Below, one piece after another: positions 6,221-13,337 of a stretch of 13,350 nucleotides of DNA (positions within the stretch are counted from its first letter, which is position 1; each line of letters opens with the position of its first letter). The DNA comes from Puniceicoccales bacterium (GTDB lineage Bacteria; Verrucomicrobiota; Verrucomicrobiia; Opitutales; UBA953), in NCBI GenBank assembly GCA_031289285.1, contig JAITPT010000057.1, forward strand, positions 1 through 13,350, written 5' to 3'. The translations under genes and the position numbers were made by a program. The notes beneath the pieces are model-generated. The model made no database searches, had not been told where the DNA came from, and saw only the letters and a program-made list of their open reading frames with translations.

Positions 6221-8941
6221 ATGCCAGCCCCCGACAACGCTTCCAACCAACCACTTGACCTAAGCGGTATCCAATCCCTCAGTATTGGCCCCGATTGGGC
6301 GACCAGCTCCACGCCGAGAGCGCCCTCCGCACCGCGAAATTTCCGCGAAGAGCGCGAACCGCGCTTCGGCGGAGACTTCCAACGCGGCGGCGATCGCCGT
6401 GACCGCCGCGACGGCGGACGCCCCCGCCAAGGCTCCGACGGCCCGCCCAGATCCGCAGGCGCACCGCGCCAATTCGACCGCGACCGCCCAGCATTTCGCG
6501 GCAACGACCAAGACCGCCGACCCGCATTCAATCGCGACCGCCCCGCATTCCCCCGCAACGACCGCGACCGCCCCGCGCCCCGCAACGACGACCGCCGCCC
6601 GCCACGCGACTTCTCCGCGCCTCGCAACGACCGCTTCCCGCGCAACGACCGCAACGACCGCTTCCCCCGCGATGACCGCAACCGCGACCGCGACAACCGC
6701 GACCGCGACGACCGTTTCCCGCGCTCCGACTTCGACCGCGACGACTTCGCGCCCCGCACACCGCGCTTCGCACCCGTCGCCGAGATAGCCTTCTTCCCCG
6801 AGGAGAAACCCTTCGCCGTCCTCGCCAAAGCCGTCAAAGCCTCCCTGCGCACCTACGACCTCTTTGAAATCGCAAAACTCATTCTTGAGAAACCTGACCG
6901 CTTCACCGTCGGCGTGCGCCCCTTCGACGCCGAGCGCCTGCCCGACGCCCGCCTCTGGCAATCCGTCCCCGACCAGCTCCCCTTCCTCTCCGAAGCCGAC
7001 GCCGTCGCTCACGTCTTCCAACGCCACCTCGACCTATTTTTCACGCAAGAGTCTGTCACCGTTGACCCGCCCAAAGGCAACTTCCTCATGGTCGCCAAAT
7101 GCGGTTTCACGGGCGAACTCCTCGGCCCGCCCAACTACCACGGTTACCAGCAAGTCCTCCGCGAGCACCACGCTGCCCGCCTCGCCCGCGTCCCCTTTGA
7201 AAACTTCCTCTCGCGCATCGAGTCTGTCCGCGACCAAGCCCTCATAGACGGCTGGCTAAAAAGCAAAACGCAAGTCACCCGCTACACCTTGAAAGACTCG
7301 CGCGAAGGCGAGCCTGCCCAGTTTGACAGCATCGAGAGTGCCCGTGCCTACCTCCTCGCCTACCGCAAAGACAAGGTTGTCCGCGCCACTCCGCACGTCC
7401 GTTTCTCCGGCAAAGCCATAGACTCGCTCCCCTTTGGCCCCCTACGTTCTGCCGTCGAAAACGAGCTTCGCTACCAGCGCAACTTCCCCCTCGACACGGC
7501 AAACTTCCTGCGCGGACGCCTCCGCAAACTCGGCTTCGTCCTCTACAAACGCGGCTCCAAAGATGCCACCTACATCTGTGCAGTGGAGCGCAAGTTCCGC
7601 ACCCCGGGCACCATCTTCGCCGAGTCCATCCAAGACGTCGTGAGCTACATCGAAAAACACCCACGCGTCAAAGCCTCCGACCTCCCTGAAAAACTCCTCG
7701 GCATCCTCCCCATCGAAGAACCCGTCGCCGCCGCCGCACCGGAAAACACCGCCCCCGCCGAAACCGCCGAAAGCACCGCCCCCGCCGCCGCCACGGAAAA
7801 CACCGCCACCGACGCCGCCGACACCACCACCGCCGCTGCCGAGGCCGACGCACCTGCCGCCGCCGACGACACCGCCACCACCGCCGAAGCCGCCACGGAA
7901 AACACTTCGTCCTCTGAGTCCACCTCGTCCACTGAGTCCACTGCGTCCACTGTGTCCACCGTCGCTGACGCCACCGCCGAAACCACCGCGCCTGCCGAGG
8001 CCACCGCCGAAGCCGAAACCGCCGCCGAAGCCGCGCCCGCCGAGGCCGACAACGCCGAGGCCGCCGAAGCCGACGCACCTGCCACCGCCGCCGAAGCCGA
8101 AGCTGGCGCACCTGCCGCCCCCGCCCCCGCCGCCACCACCGCCACCACTGCCGCCGCCCCCGCCGCCCCCGCCCGCCGCGAAAACTCGCGTCCGCCGCGC
8201 CAAGCCGCCCGTCCGCCGCGCCGAGGCAACCCCGTGATTGACCTCGCCAACCCTGCCATCCGCGAACTCCTCAACACCCTTCGCTGGCTCATTGCTGAAG
8301 GCTACGTGACGGAGTTTTCTGACGGCACCCTGCTCACCAATCCCGTCCTCTCCGACGCTCAGTTAAAAGACCGCGAGACGGCGCGTTCCCGCAATCATCA
8401 GGGCAACCACCAGGGCAATCACCAAGGCAACCAGCAAAGTTCCCGCCGCGAAGCCCCTGCCCAAACCCAAGCCGACGCCGACCCCAACGCCAACTCTACC
8501 CGCCAAAAAAGACCGCCAAAAAAATCTCGTCGCCCCAACACCCCGCGCAGCACCGACGCCACCGCTAACGCCGACAACGCCGACGCCACCACGGAAAACA
8601 CCACTCCCGCCGACGCCACCGACCCCACCGACAACAACACCGCCGACAACACCGCCGAAAACACCACCGACAACGCTGCCCCCGCCGACAACAGCACCAC
8701 TGCCGACAACGCAGCAGCCGCCGCCACGGAAAACACTGCCACCGACGCCACGCCAGAAAACACCACGCCAGAAAACACCGCTCCTGCCGACGTCCCTACG
8801 TCCACCCAGTCCCCAGTGTCCACTGAGTCCACCACGTCCACTGCGTCCACCACGTCCACTGAGTCCACCGCGTCCACCCCCACCTCCCCCGAGCCACCCT
8901 CCCCCGAGCCGTCCTCCCCCGAGCCACCCACCACCGCCTAA
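6221..8941 (+). CDS. 906-residue protein with a folded core between long disordered regions; function unknown
   Basis: The ATG at 6221 gives a sensible start (MPAPDNASNQPLDLSGIQSL). Layout: 1-185 is disordered and very rich in Arg, Asp, Asn and Pro, with repeated NDRFPR and DRDRP motifs from about 85. Residues 186-500 look folded, with mixed helices and strands (examples: LRTYDLFEIAKLILEKPDRF at 209-228; ADAVAHVFQRHLDLFF at 259-274; LRGRLRKLGFVLYKRGSKDA at 430-449). Residues 501-650 are Ala/Glu/Thr/Asp low complexity with recurring ENTA. Residues 652-668 are basic (RPPR motifs). Residues 671-715 form a second short folded piece (IRELLNTLRWLIAEGYVTEF at 680-699), possibly a winged-helix-like unit. 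HQGN repeats occupy 726-737, a basic patch 760-772, and Thr/Asn/Ser/Pro low complexity runs to the end. Arg/Asp-rich tails plus basic patches suggest nucleic-acid binding, perhaps RNA, but no known domain was recognised. dapL starts 12 bp after the stop, so co-transcription is likely. Confidence 0.75.
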   Translation: MPAPDNASNQPLDLSGIQSLSIGPDWATSSTPRAPSAPRNFREEREPRFGGDFQRGGDRRDRRDGGRPRQGSDGPPRSAGAPRQFDRDRPAFRGNDQDRRPAFNRDRPAFPRNDRDRPAPRNDDRRPPRDFSAPRNDRFPRNDRNDRFPRDDRNRDRDNRDRDDRFPRSDFDRDDFAPRTPRFAPVAEIAFFPEEKPFAVLAKAVKASLRTYDLFEIAKLILEKPDRFTVGVRPFDAERLPDARLWQSVPDQLPFLSEADAVAHVFQRHLDLFFTQESVTVDPPKGNFLMVAKCGFTGELLGPPNYHGYQQVLREHHAARLARVPFENFLSRIESVRDQALIDGWLKSKTQVTRYTLKDSREGEPAQFDSIESARAYLLAYRKDKVVRATPHVRFSGKAIDSLPFGPLRSAVENELRYQRNFPLDTANFLRGRLRKLGFVLYKRGSKDATYICAVERKFRTPGTIFAESIQDVVSYIEKHPRVKASDLPEKLLGILPIEEPVAAAAPENTAPAETAESTAPAAATENTATDAADTTTAAAEADAPAAADDTATTAEAATENTSSSESTSSTESTASTVSTVADATAETTAPAEATAEAETAAEAAPAEADNAEAAEADAPATAAEAEAGAPAAPAPAATTATTAAAPAAPARRENSRPPRQAARPPRRGNPVIDLANPAIRELLNTLRWLIAEGYVTEFSDGTLLTNPVLSDAQLKDRETARSRNHQGNHQGNHQGNQQSSRREAPAQTQADADPNANSTRQKRPPKKSRRPNTPRSTDATANADNADATTENTTPADATDPTDNNTADNTAENTTDNAAPADNSTTADNAAAAATENTATDATPENTTPENTAPADVPTSTQSPVSTESTTSTASTTSTESTASTPTSPEPPSPEPSSPEPPTTA
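7907..7960 (+). repeat. In-frame minisatellite, 6 x 9 bp (NNGTCCACY)
   Basis: Six 9-bp units of the form (tc/ga/gc/gt)gtccac(t/c) encode the Ser/Thr/Glu stretch near residues 563-580 of the 906-residue protein. The same unit family occurs again about 890 bp downstream. Confidence 0.88.
8798..8878 (+). repeat. In-frame minisatellite, 9 x 9 bp, same unit as at 7907
   Basis: Nine 9-bp units based on NNGTCCACY encode the Ser/Thr-rich run near residues 860-886. One unit is diverged (cagtcccca). Several units are identical to those at 7907-7960, for example gagtccacc and gcgtccact/c. Confidence 0.88.
8885..8929 (+). repeat. In-frame tandem repeat, 3 x 15 bp (SPEPP)
   Basis: Three 15-bp units (tcccccgagccaccc, the middle one ending gtcc) encode SPEPP-SPEPS-SPEPP at the C-terminal end of the 906-residue protein, directly after the 9-bp array. 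Confidence 0.88.
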
Positions 8942-8953
8942 CCACGCCTCCTC

Positions 8954-10207
8954 ATGGCCCGCCTCAACGACAACTACTGCAAACTCAAAGCCGGCTACCT
9001 CTTCCCGGAAATCGCTCGCCGCGTGAACGCCTTTTGCGAGGCCGACCCCGACGGCAAAGCCCGCCTCATCCGTTGCGGCATCGGCGACGTCACCGAGCCG
9101 CTGCCCCCCGCCGCCATCGCCGCTCTCCACGCTGCCGCCGACGAGCTTGCCACCCGCGACACCTTTCGTGGCTACGGCCCCGAGCAAGGTTACCCATTCC
9201 TCCGCGCCGCCATCGCACAAAACGATTACCGCGACCGCGGCATCGAAATCGCCGACGACGAAATCTTCGTCTCCGACGGCTCCAAATGCGATTGCGCCAA
9301 CATCCTCGACATCCTCGGCGACCAAAACCACTTCGCCATCCCCGACCCCGTTTATCCCGTCTATGCGGATACCAACGTCATGGCTGGGCACACCGGCGCA
9401 GCGGCCCCCGACGGCGCATTCGCCGGCCTCACCTACCTCGCCGGCAACGCCGAAAACGGCTTCGTCCCGCCCCCACCCACCACCGGCAAAATTGACGTCG
9501 CCTACCTCTGCTTCCCCAACAACCCCACCGGCGCCGTCGCCACCCGCGCCCAACTCGCCGAGTGGGTCGCCTACGCCCTCGCCAACGACGTCCTCCTCCT
9601 CTTCGACGCCGCCTACGAAGCCTACATCCAAGACCCCACACTCCCACGCTCAATTTACGAAATCGAAGGCGCCCGCCGCTGCGCCATCGAGTTCCGCAGC
9701 TTCTCCAAAAACGGCGGCTTCACCGGCGTCCGCTGCGCCTTCACCGTCGTCCCCAAAGAGCTAACCGCCACCACCGCCGACGGCACCCGCCTCCCCCTCC
9801 ACGGCCTCTGGCTACGCCGCATGACCACCAAGTTCAACGGCACCGCCTACATCGTCCAACGCGCCGCCGAAGCCCTCTACACCCCGCAAGGCAAAGCGCA
9901 AGTCGCCGCCCTCGTCGCCCACTACACCGGCAACGCCGCCATCCTCCGCCAAGCCGCCGCCACCGCCGGCCTGCGCGTCTTCGGCGGCGAAAACGCCCCC
10001 TACATCTGGGCATCCGCGCCCGACGGCCTATCCAGCTGGGAGTTCTTCGACAAAATGCTCACCGACGCCAACGTCGTCATCACGCCCGGCAGCGGCTTTG
10101 GCCGCGCTGGCGAAGGCTGGTTCCGCATCTCCGCCTTCAACAGCCGCAAAAACGCCACCGAAGTCGCCCGCCGCCTCGCCGACCTCCTCAAAACAAACGC
10201 CGGCTAA
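8954..10207 (+). CDS. dapL: LL-diaminopimelate aminotransferase
   Basis: This PLP-dependent class I/II aminotransferase makes LL-2,6-diaminopimelate from tetrahydrodipicolinate and glutamate in one step. It bypasses the succinylase or acetylase routes to lysine and peptidoglycan precursor, and acts in the cytoplasm. The protein has 417 residues, close to the roughly 410 of the family. Visible marks: N-terminal NDNYCKLKAGYLFPEIARRV (5-24), GIGDVTEPLP (42-51), the FRGYGPEQGY segment (71-80), CFPNNPTGA (186-194), the PLP lysine K252 in RSFSKNGGFTGVR (248-260) followed by FTVVPKEL, and the carboxylate-binding arginine R391 in GWFRISAF (388-395). The N-terminal motif and SFSK-GFTG(V/T)R-TVVPKEL distinguish DapL from ordinary aspartate aminotransferases. 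The gene begins 12 bp after the 906-residue protein gene and lacks a Shine-Dalgarno. No other lysine gene is nearby. Confidence 0.93.
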   Translation: MARLNDNYCKLKAGYLFPEIARRVNAFCEADPDGKARLIRCGIGDVTEPLPPAAIAALHAAADELATRDTFRGYGPEQGYPFLRAAIAQNDYRDRGIEIADDEIFVSDGSKCDCANILDILGDQNHFAIPDPVYPVYADTNVMAGHTGAAAPDGAFAGLTYLAGNAENGFVPPPPTTGKIDVAYLCFPNNPTGAVATRAQLAEWVAYALANDVLLLFDAAYEAYIQDPTLPRSIYEIEGARRCAIEFRSFSKNGGFTGVRCAFTVVPKELTATTADGTRLPLHGLWLRRMTTKFNGTAYIVQRAAEALYTPQGKAQVAALVAHYTGNAAILRQAAATAGLRVFGGENAPYIWASAPDGLSSWEFFDKMLTDANVVITPGSGFGRAGEGWFRISAFNSRKNATEVARRLADLLKTNAG

Positions 10208-10336
10208 AAAACCCGCACCGCCGCACCGCCACACCCCGCAATGGGCGTTGACCTCGCGGCCTCCCGCCCTAACCTCCACACACTTCCTTCACCGTTCCTT
10301 TAACCACCAACAAACCTTTTTTCAAAAACAGTCCCC
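10208..10336. other. 129-bp spacer between dapL and the TPR gene
   Basis: This spacer contains a weak promoter candidate and a pyrimidine-rich leader ending in ttttttcaaaaacagtcccc before the ATG. No hairpin with a T run was found after dapL, so transcription may read through. Confidence 0.4.
10248..10275 (+). promoter_or_regulatory. Weak sigma-70-like promoter candidate for the TPR-ychF pair
   Basis: TTGACC (10248-10253) and TAACCT (10270-10275) are separated by 16 bp and match the -35 and -10 consensus at 5/6 and 3/6 positions. The -10 box lies 61 bp before the TPR start codon. In GC-rich DNA such a match can arise by chance, so this is only a candidate. Confidence 0.22.
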
Positions 10337-11740
10337 ATGTCAAAAGTCCTATTAACCAGTCTCGACCCGCGCATCCAAAAGCAGGTCGCCAACGCCGAAC
10401 AACAACTCCGAAGCAACCCCTCCTACGCCGTCGGCATCCTCCCCGGCATCGTCGCACGCAACCCGCAATGCGTCGAAATCCGCCGACTCCTCCGCAGCGC
10501 CCAACGCATCATCACCGGCAAAACCACATCCGGCGGCGGCCTCGCCGGCCTATTCGGCGGCCTCGCCGGTCTATTCGGCGGAAACCGACTCGCCGAAAAA
10601 GAACCACTCAAAGCGATAGAAAAAGCCGAGGAAGCACTCGCCAAAAATCCCGTTGACCTCGCCGCAAACAAACTCCTCGCCGCCGCCGCAGAGAAACTCG
10701 GCTGGCTCGACACCGCCGCATTCGCATACGAGTGCATCACAAAGGCCGACCCAAAAACTCCCAGCAACTTTATCAACTGGTGCGTCGCCTGCTTCAAAAG
10801 CGAAGACCTCGACGAAGCACTCCGAGTCGCCGACGACGGCCTCGGACGCTTCCCCGGAAACGGAGACCTCCAAGAAATCGCCCGAAAAGCATCCGTCGCC
10901 AAAACCGTCCAAAAAGGAAAATGGGAAGCCAGCGACGACTACAAATCCAAAATCAAAGACCTCGACGCCGCCGCCAAACTCGACAGCTCCAACCGCATCG
11001 TCCAAGACACACAAGAAGCACTCCGCATCGCCGCAGAGCTTGAACAAAAAATCGCCACCGACCCCGAAAACGTGGACTACTACCGCGAAGCCGTCCGCAA
11101 CTACCAAGCCGCCGGAGAGCTTGCCCACGCAATCGAACTCCTCGGACGCGCCCGCCAGACCAACATCGGACGCGCCGACGCCGCACTCGAAAAACAAGAG
11201 AACGAACTCAAAATGCTCCTGCGCGACCAAAACGTCGCCCAGCTCGCACAACGCCTCGAAACCGAGCCAGACAACGCTGCACTACGCGCCGAATACGAGG
11301 AAGCCCGCACCAGCGCAGCCACCTACCGCCTCGATATTTTCCAAAACCTCGTTGACCGCTACCCCAACGACTACGGCTACCGCTACAACCTCGGCGTCTT
11401 ACTCCTCGAGACAGGCCGCAACGACGACGCCATCCAGCAACTACAAGTCGCCATGCGCAACCCCAAGAACCGCCACAACGCCATGCTCAACCTCGCCCGC
11501 GCATTCATCAAAGGAGGCAAGTTCGACCTCGCCGTCGAACAACTCCAGACCGCCAAAGGCGAAATCCAAGTCATGTCCGACATCAAAAAAGAAATCATCT
11601 ACGAGTTGGGCAGCGCACTCGAAAAAGTCGGGCGCGACAAAGAAGCAGGCGAAGAATACAAATCCCTCTACATGGCGGATTCCTCCTACAAAGACATTTC
11701 CCAAAAAATCAACGACTACTACGCCAAAACCAACAAGTAG
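10337..11740 (+). CDS. Tetratricopeptide repeat protein, cytoplasmic, function unknown
   Basis: The product has 467 residues, with no signal peptide or membrane segment. It is almost all helical. Residues 1-60 form an N-terminal helical region, followed by a Gly-rich linker (66-82) made of two GGLAGLF copies. Helical repeat pairs follow from about 88: AIEKAEEALAKNPVD (93-107), then AFAYECITKADPKTP (128-142), then DLDEALRVADDGLGRFPGNG (157-176). Residues about 200-330 are charged and probably coiled coil. The best TPR is YRYNLGVLLLETGRNDDAIQ (348-367), followed by LNLARAFIKGGKFDLAVEQL (384-403) and YELGSALEKVGRDKEAGEEY (422-441). TPR proteins scaffold protein complexes; the partner cannot be told. 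ychF starts 20 bp downstream, so the two are probably one transcript. Start support: the 11-residue lead-in before the first helix is normal; no Shine-Dalgarno is seen. Confidence 0.82.
   Translation: MSKVLLTSLDPRIQKQVANAEQQLRSNPSYAVGILPGIVARNPQCVEIRRLLRSAQRIITGKTTSGGGLAGLFGGLAGLFGGNRLAEKEPLKAIEKAEEALAKNPVDLAANKLLAAAAEKLGWLDTAAFAYECITKADPKTPSNFINWCVACFKSEDLDEALRVADDGLGRFPGNGDLQEIARKASVAKTVQKGKWEASDDYKSKIKDLDAAAKLDSSNRIVQDTQEALRIAAELEQKIATDPENVDYYREAVRNYQAAGELAHAIELLGRARQTNIGRADAALEKQENELKMLLRDQNVAQLAQRLETEPDNAALRAEYEEARTSAATYRLDIFQNLVDRYPNDYGYRYNLGVLLLETGRNDDAIQQLQVAMRNPKNRHNAMLNLARAFIKGGKFDLAVEQLQTAKGEIQVMSDIKKEIIYELGSALEKVGRDKEAGEEYKSLYMADSSYKDISQKINDYYAKTNK
10540..10581 (+). repeat. 21-bp in-frame tandem duplication (GGLAGLF linker)
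   Basis: Two adjacent 21-bp copies differ at one base (c/t). They double the linker motif LAGLFGG in the TPR protein. Being a multiple of three, the duplication keeps the frame and would lengthen a flexible hinge by seven residues. Confidence 0.9.
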
Positions 11741-11760
11741 TATTTTCCCACCTAACAACC

Positions 11761-12867
11761 ATGCTCCAAGCCGGAATCGTAGGGCTGCCCAACGTGGGCA
11801 AAAGCACCCTCTTCAACGCACTCACCCGCTCCCGAAAAGCCGAGGCCGCCAACTACCCGTTTTGCACAATCGAACCAAACGTCGGCGTCGTCGAAGTGCC
11901 CGACGAACGCCTCGCCCCGCTCGCCAAACTCGCCAAAACCGCCATCATCATCCCCGCCGCCGTCGAGTTTGTGGACATCGCCGGCCTCGTCGCTGGCGCC
12001 TCCAAAGGCGAAGGCCTCGGCAACAAGTTCCTCGCGAACATCCGCGAAGTGGACGCCATCGCCCACGTCGTGCGCTGCTTCGAGAACGACGACATCATCC
12101 ACAGCATGGGCCACATAGACCCGCTCCGCGACATCGAGGTCATCAACACCGAGCTTGTCCTCGCCGACCTCCAATCCTGTGAGACGCAACTTGACCGCAA
12201 CATCAAAAAAGCGCGTGGCCAAGACAAAGAAGCTGCCGCCAACGCCGCTCTCCTCCAACGCCTCCTCCCCCACCTCAACGAAAACAAGCCCGCCTCCACC
12301 CTCCCGCTCAACGACGCCGAAGAGCGCATCCGCCTAAAACACTTCGAGTTACTCTCTTCCAAACCAGTCCTTTACGCCTGCAACGTCGCCGAAAACGACC
12401 TCGCCGACCCCTCGCAAAACGCGGGTGTCGCCGCCGTCCAAAAACACGCTGCTGCCGCCCTCAATGCCCGCGTATGTGTCATCTGTGCGCAAGTAGAAGC
12501 CGAGCTTGCCGAGCTTTCTCCCCAAGAGGCCAAAGAGTATCTCGCCGCGCTTGGCACCGACGACAGTGGCGTAAGTCAGTTAATCCGTGCCAGTTATGAT
12601 TTGTTAGGTCTCGCCTCTTATTTCACTGCTGGCGAAAAAGAAGCCCGTGCTTGGACATTCCGCAAAGGCATGACTGCTCCGCAATGTGCTGGCGTCATCC
12701 ATTCTGACTTCGAGAAAGGTTTCATCAAAGCCGAGGTCGTTTCTTATTCCGACCTCATCTCTGCCGGTTCAATCGCCGCCGCCCGCGAAGCTGGCAAATA
12801 CCGCCTCGAAGGCAAAGAATATCTCTTCCAAGACGGCGACGTCACCCTCTTCCGCTTCGCAAATTAA
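11761..12867 (+). CDS. ychF: Redox-regulated ATPase/GTPase YchF (OLA1 family)
   Basis: This is a universal P-loop NTPase of the TRAFAC/Obg class that binds ribosomes and, in characterised members, prefers ATP. It is linked to stress responses and translation quality, and is cytoplasmic. The protein has 368 residues; family members are about 363. Visible motifs: MLQAGIVGLPNVGKSTLFNA with the P-loop at 8-16, the G2 region around NYPFCTIEPNVGVVEVPD (31-48), G3 as DIAGLVAGASKGEGLGNKFL (72-91), and the non-canonical G4 NVAE at 208-211 that marks YchF and explains its relaxed base specificity. A coiled-coil arm spans about 130-200 and a TGS domain about 284-367, including GVIHSDFEKGFIKAEV (311-326). 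It sits 20 bp after the TPR gene. Wobble positions shift from C-rich to more A/T-rich in the last third of the gene. Confidence 0.97.
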   Translation: MLQAGIVGLPNVGKSTLFNALTRSRKAEAANYPFCTIEPNVGVVEVPDERLAPLAKLAKTAIIIPAAVEFVDIAGLVAGASKGEGLGNKFLANIREVDAIAHVVRCFENDDIIHSMGHIDPLRDIEVINTELVLADLQSCETQLDRNIKKARGQDKEAAANAALLQRLLPHLNENKPASTLPLNDAEERIRLKHFELLSSKPVLYACNVAENDLADPSQNAGVAAVQKHAAAALNARVCVICAQVEAELAELSPQEAKEYLAALGTDDSGVSQLIRASYDLLGLASYFTAGEKEARAWTFRKGMTAPQCAGVIHSDFEKGFIKAEVVSYSDLISAGSIAAAREAGKYRLEGKEYLFQDGDVTLFRFAN

Positions 12868-12873
12868 AGCCGC

Positions 12874-12910
12874 CCTGCAAAACCTTATTGAGTGGCGAAG
12901 CCACCGTCAG
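12874..12910 (+). repeat. 37-bp direct repeat, copy 1
   Basis: This copy is identical to 12945-12981 except for one base (gcgaagcc against gcggagcc). It contains the palindrome GTGGC-gaa-GCCAC. It begins 7 bp after the ychF stop. Confidence 0.93.
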
Positions 12911-12944
12911 GCGGGCGTCTCGCCGCCGTTCTCACACGAAGGCA

Positions 12945-12981
12945 CCTGCAAAACCTTATTGAGTGGCGGAGCCACCGTCAG
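12945..12981 (+). repeat. 37-bp direct repeat, copy 2
   Basis: This is the second copy, 34 bp after the first. The segment between the copies includes a 7-bp-stem hairpin with one bulge (12910-12927), which overlaps the last base of copy 1. The mismatch falls in the loop of the GTGGC/GCCAC hairpin, so the stem is preserved in both copies. Confidence 0.93.
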
Positions 12982-13012
12982 CCCCAGAGGGGCGTCCAGC
13001 ATTTAGCCTAAA

Positions 13013-13291
13013 GGGCACTCCTAAAAATAAATTGGGGTTGGTGTATCTCCCGTCCCGTAGGGACGACATGTCGGTAGCACGGGACTTTAGTCCCGTGAAA
13101 ATGCCACCCCCACGCCCGCGTCCCGTAGGGACGCAACACGCGAGGCGAAAACGGGTTGCGTCCCTACGGGACGCAGGGCGAGAGGCACCTGACAACACGG
13201 GGTTAAAAACCCCATGCTACCGACATTACGTCCCTACGGGACGAAAAGCACCGATGTTTTCGGACATGCAGATTTATTTTTAGGAGTGCCC
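13013..13291. mobile_element. 279-bp nested palindromic element with 20-bp perfect terminal inverted repeats (MITE-like)
   Basis: The ends are exact reverse complements: gggcactcctaaaaataaat (13013-13032) and its complement at 13272-13291. Moving inward, further pairs mirror each other: cgtcccgtagggacg (13051-13065) with 13229-13243; gtcggtagca (13070-13079) with 13215-13224; and the 20-bp block at 13118-13137 with 13155-13174. A self-contained hairpin sits on each side (cacgggac-ttta-gtcccgtg at 13078-13097; ggggtt-aaa-aacccc at 13199-13213). Each GTCCC block is itself a hairpin. There is no coding capacity, so if mobile it would need a transposase encoded elsewhere. No target-site duplication is obvious. 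The alternative is a transcribed structured RNA or a REP/BIME-type chromosomal element. Confidence 0.72.
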
Positions 13292-13299
13292 ATTACTTC

Positions 13300-13337
13300 C
13301 CTTGTGCCCTTTGTGAAAACCTTTGTGTCCTTTGTGG
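13300..13337 (+). repeat. CTTTGTG-type repeat at right edge
   Basis: There are four close units: ccttgtg (13300), ctttgtg (13309), ctttgtg (13321) and ctttgtgg (13330), followed by tttttacg. The spacing and the closing GTGG-TTT resemble the ATTCGTG repeats at 210-249 and 6062-6106, so it may be a diverged member of that family. It may continue past the window. Confidence 0.65.

Noticed and set aside
7442..9631. Long Gly/Val-rich minus-strand open frames opposite the 906-residue protein and dapL
   Set aside because: They are mirror frames of GC-rich, low-complexity coding DNA. dapL is a secure gene on the plus strand.
10653..12182. 509-codon plus-strand frame overlapping the TPR gene and ychF
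   Set aside because: It is out of frame with two well-supported genes and has a Pro/Thr/Ser/Arg composition typical of shifted GC-rich coding DNA.
12874..12981. CRISPR array (37-bp repeats, 34-bp spacer)
   Set aside because: There are only two repeats, the putative spacer itself forms a hairpin, and no cas gene is present. The adjacent DNA is full of other palindromes.
12963..13283. A 106-codon open frame across the palindromic element
   Set aside because: It simply translates inverted-repeat DNA, and the other strand is equally open. Its composition is unlike the true genes here.
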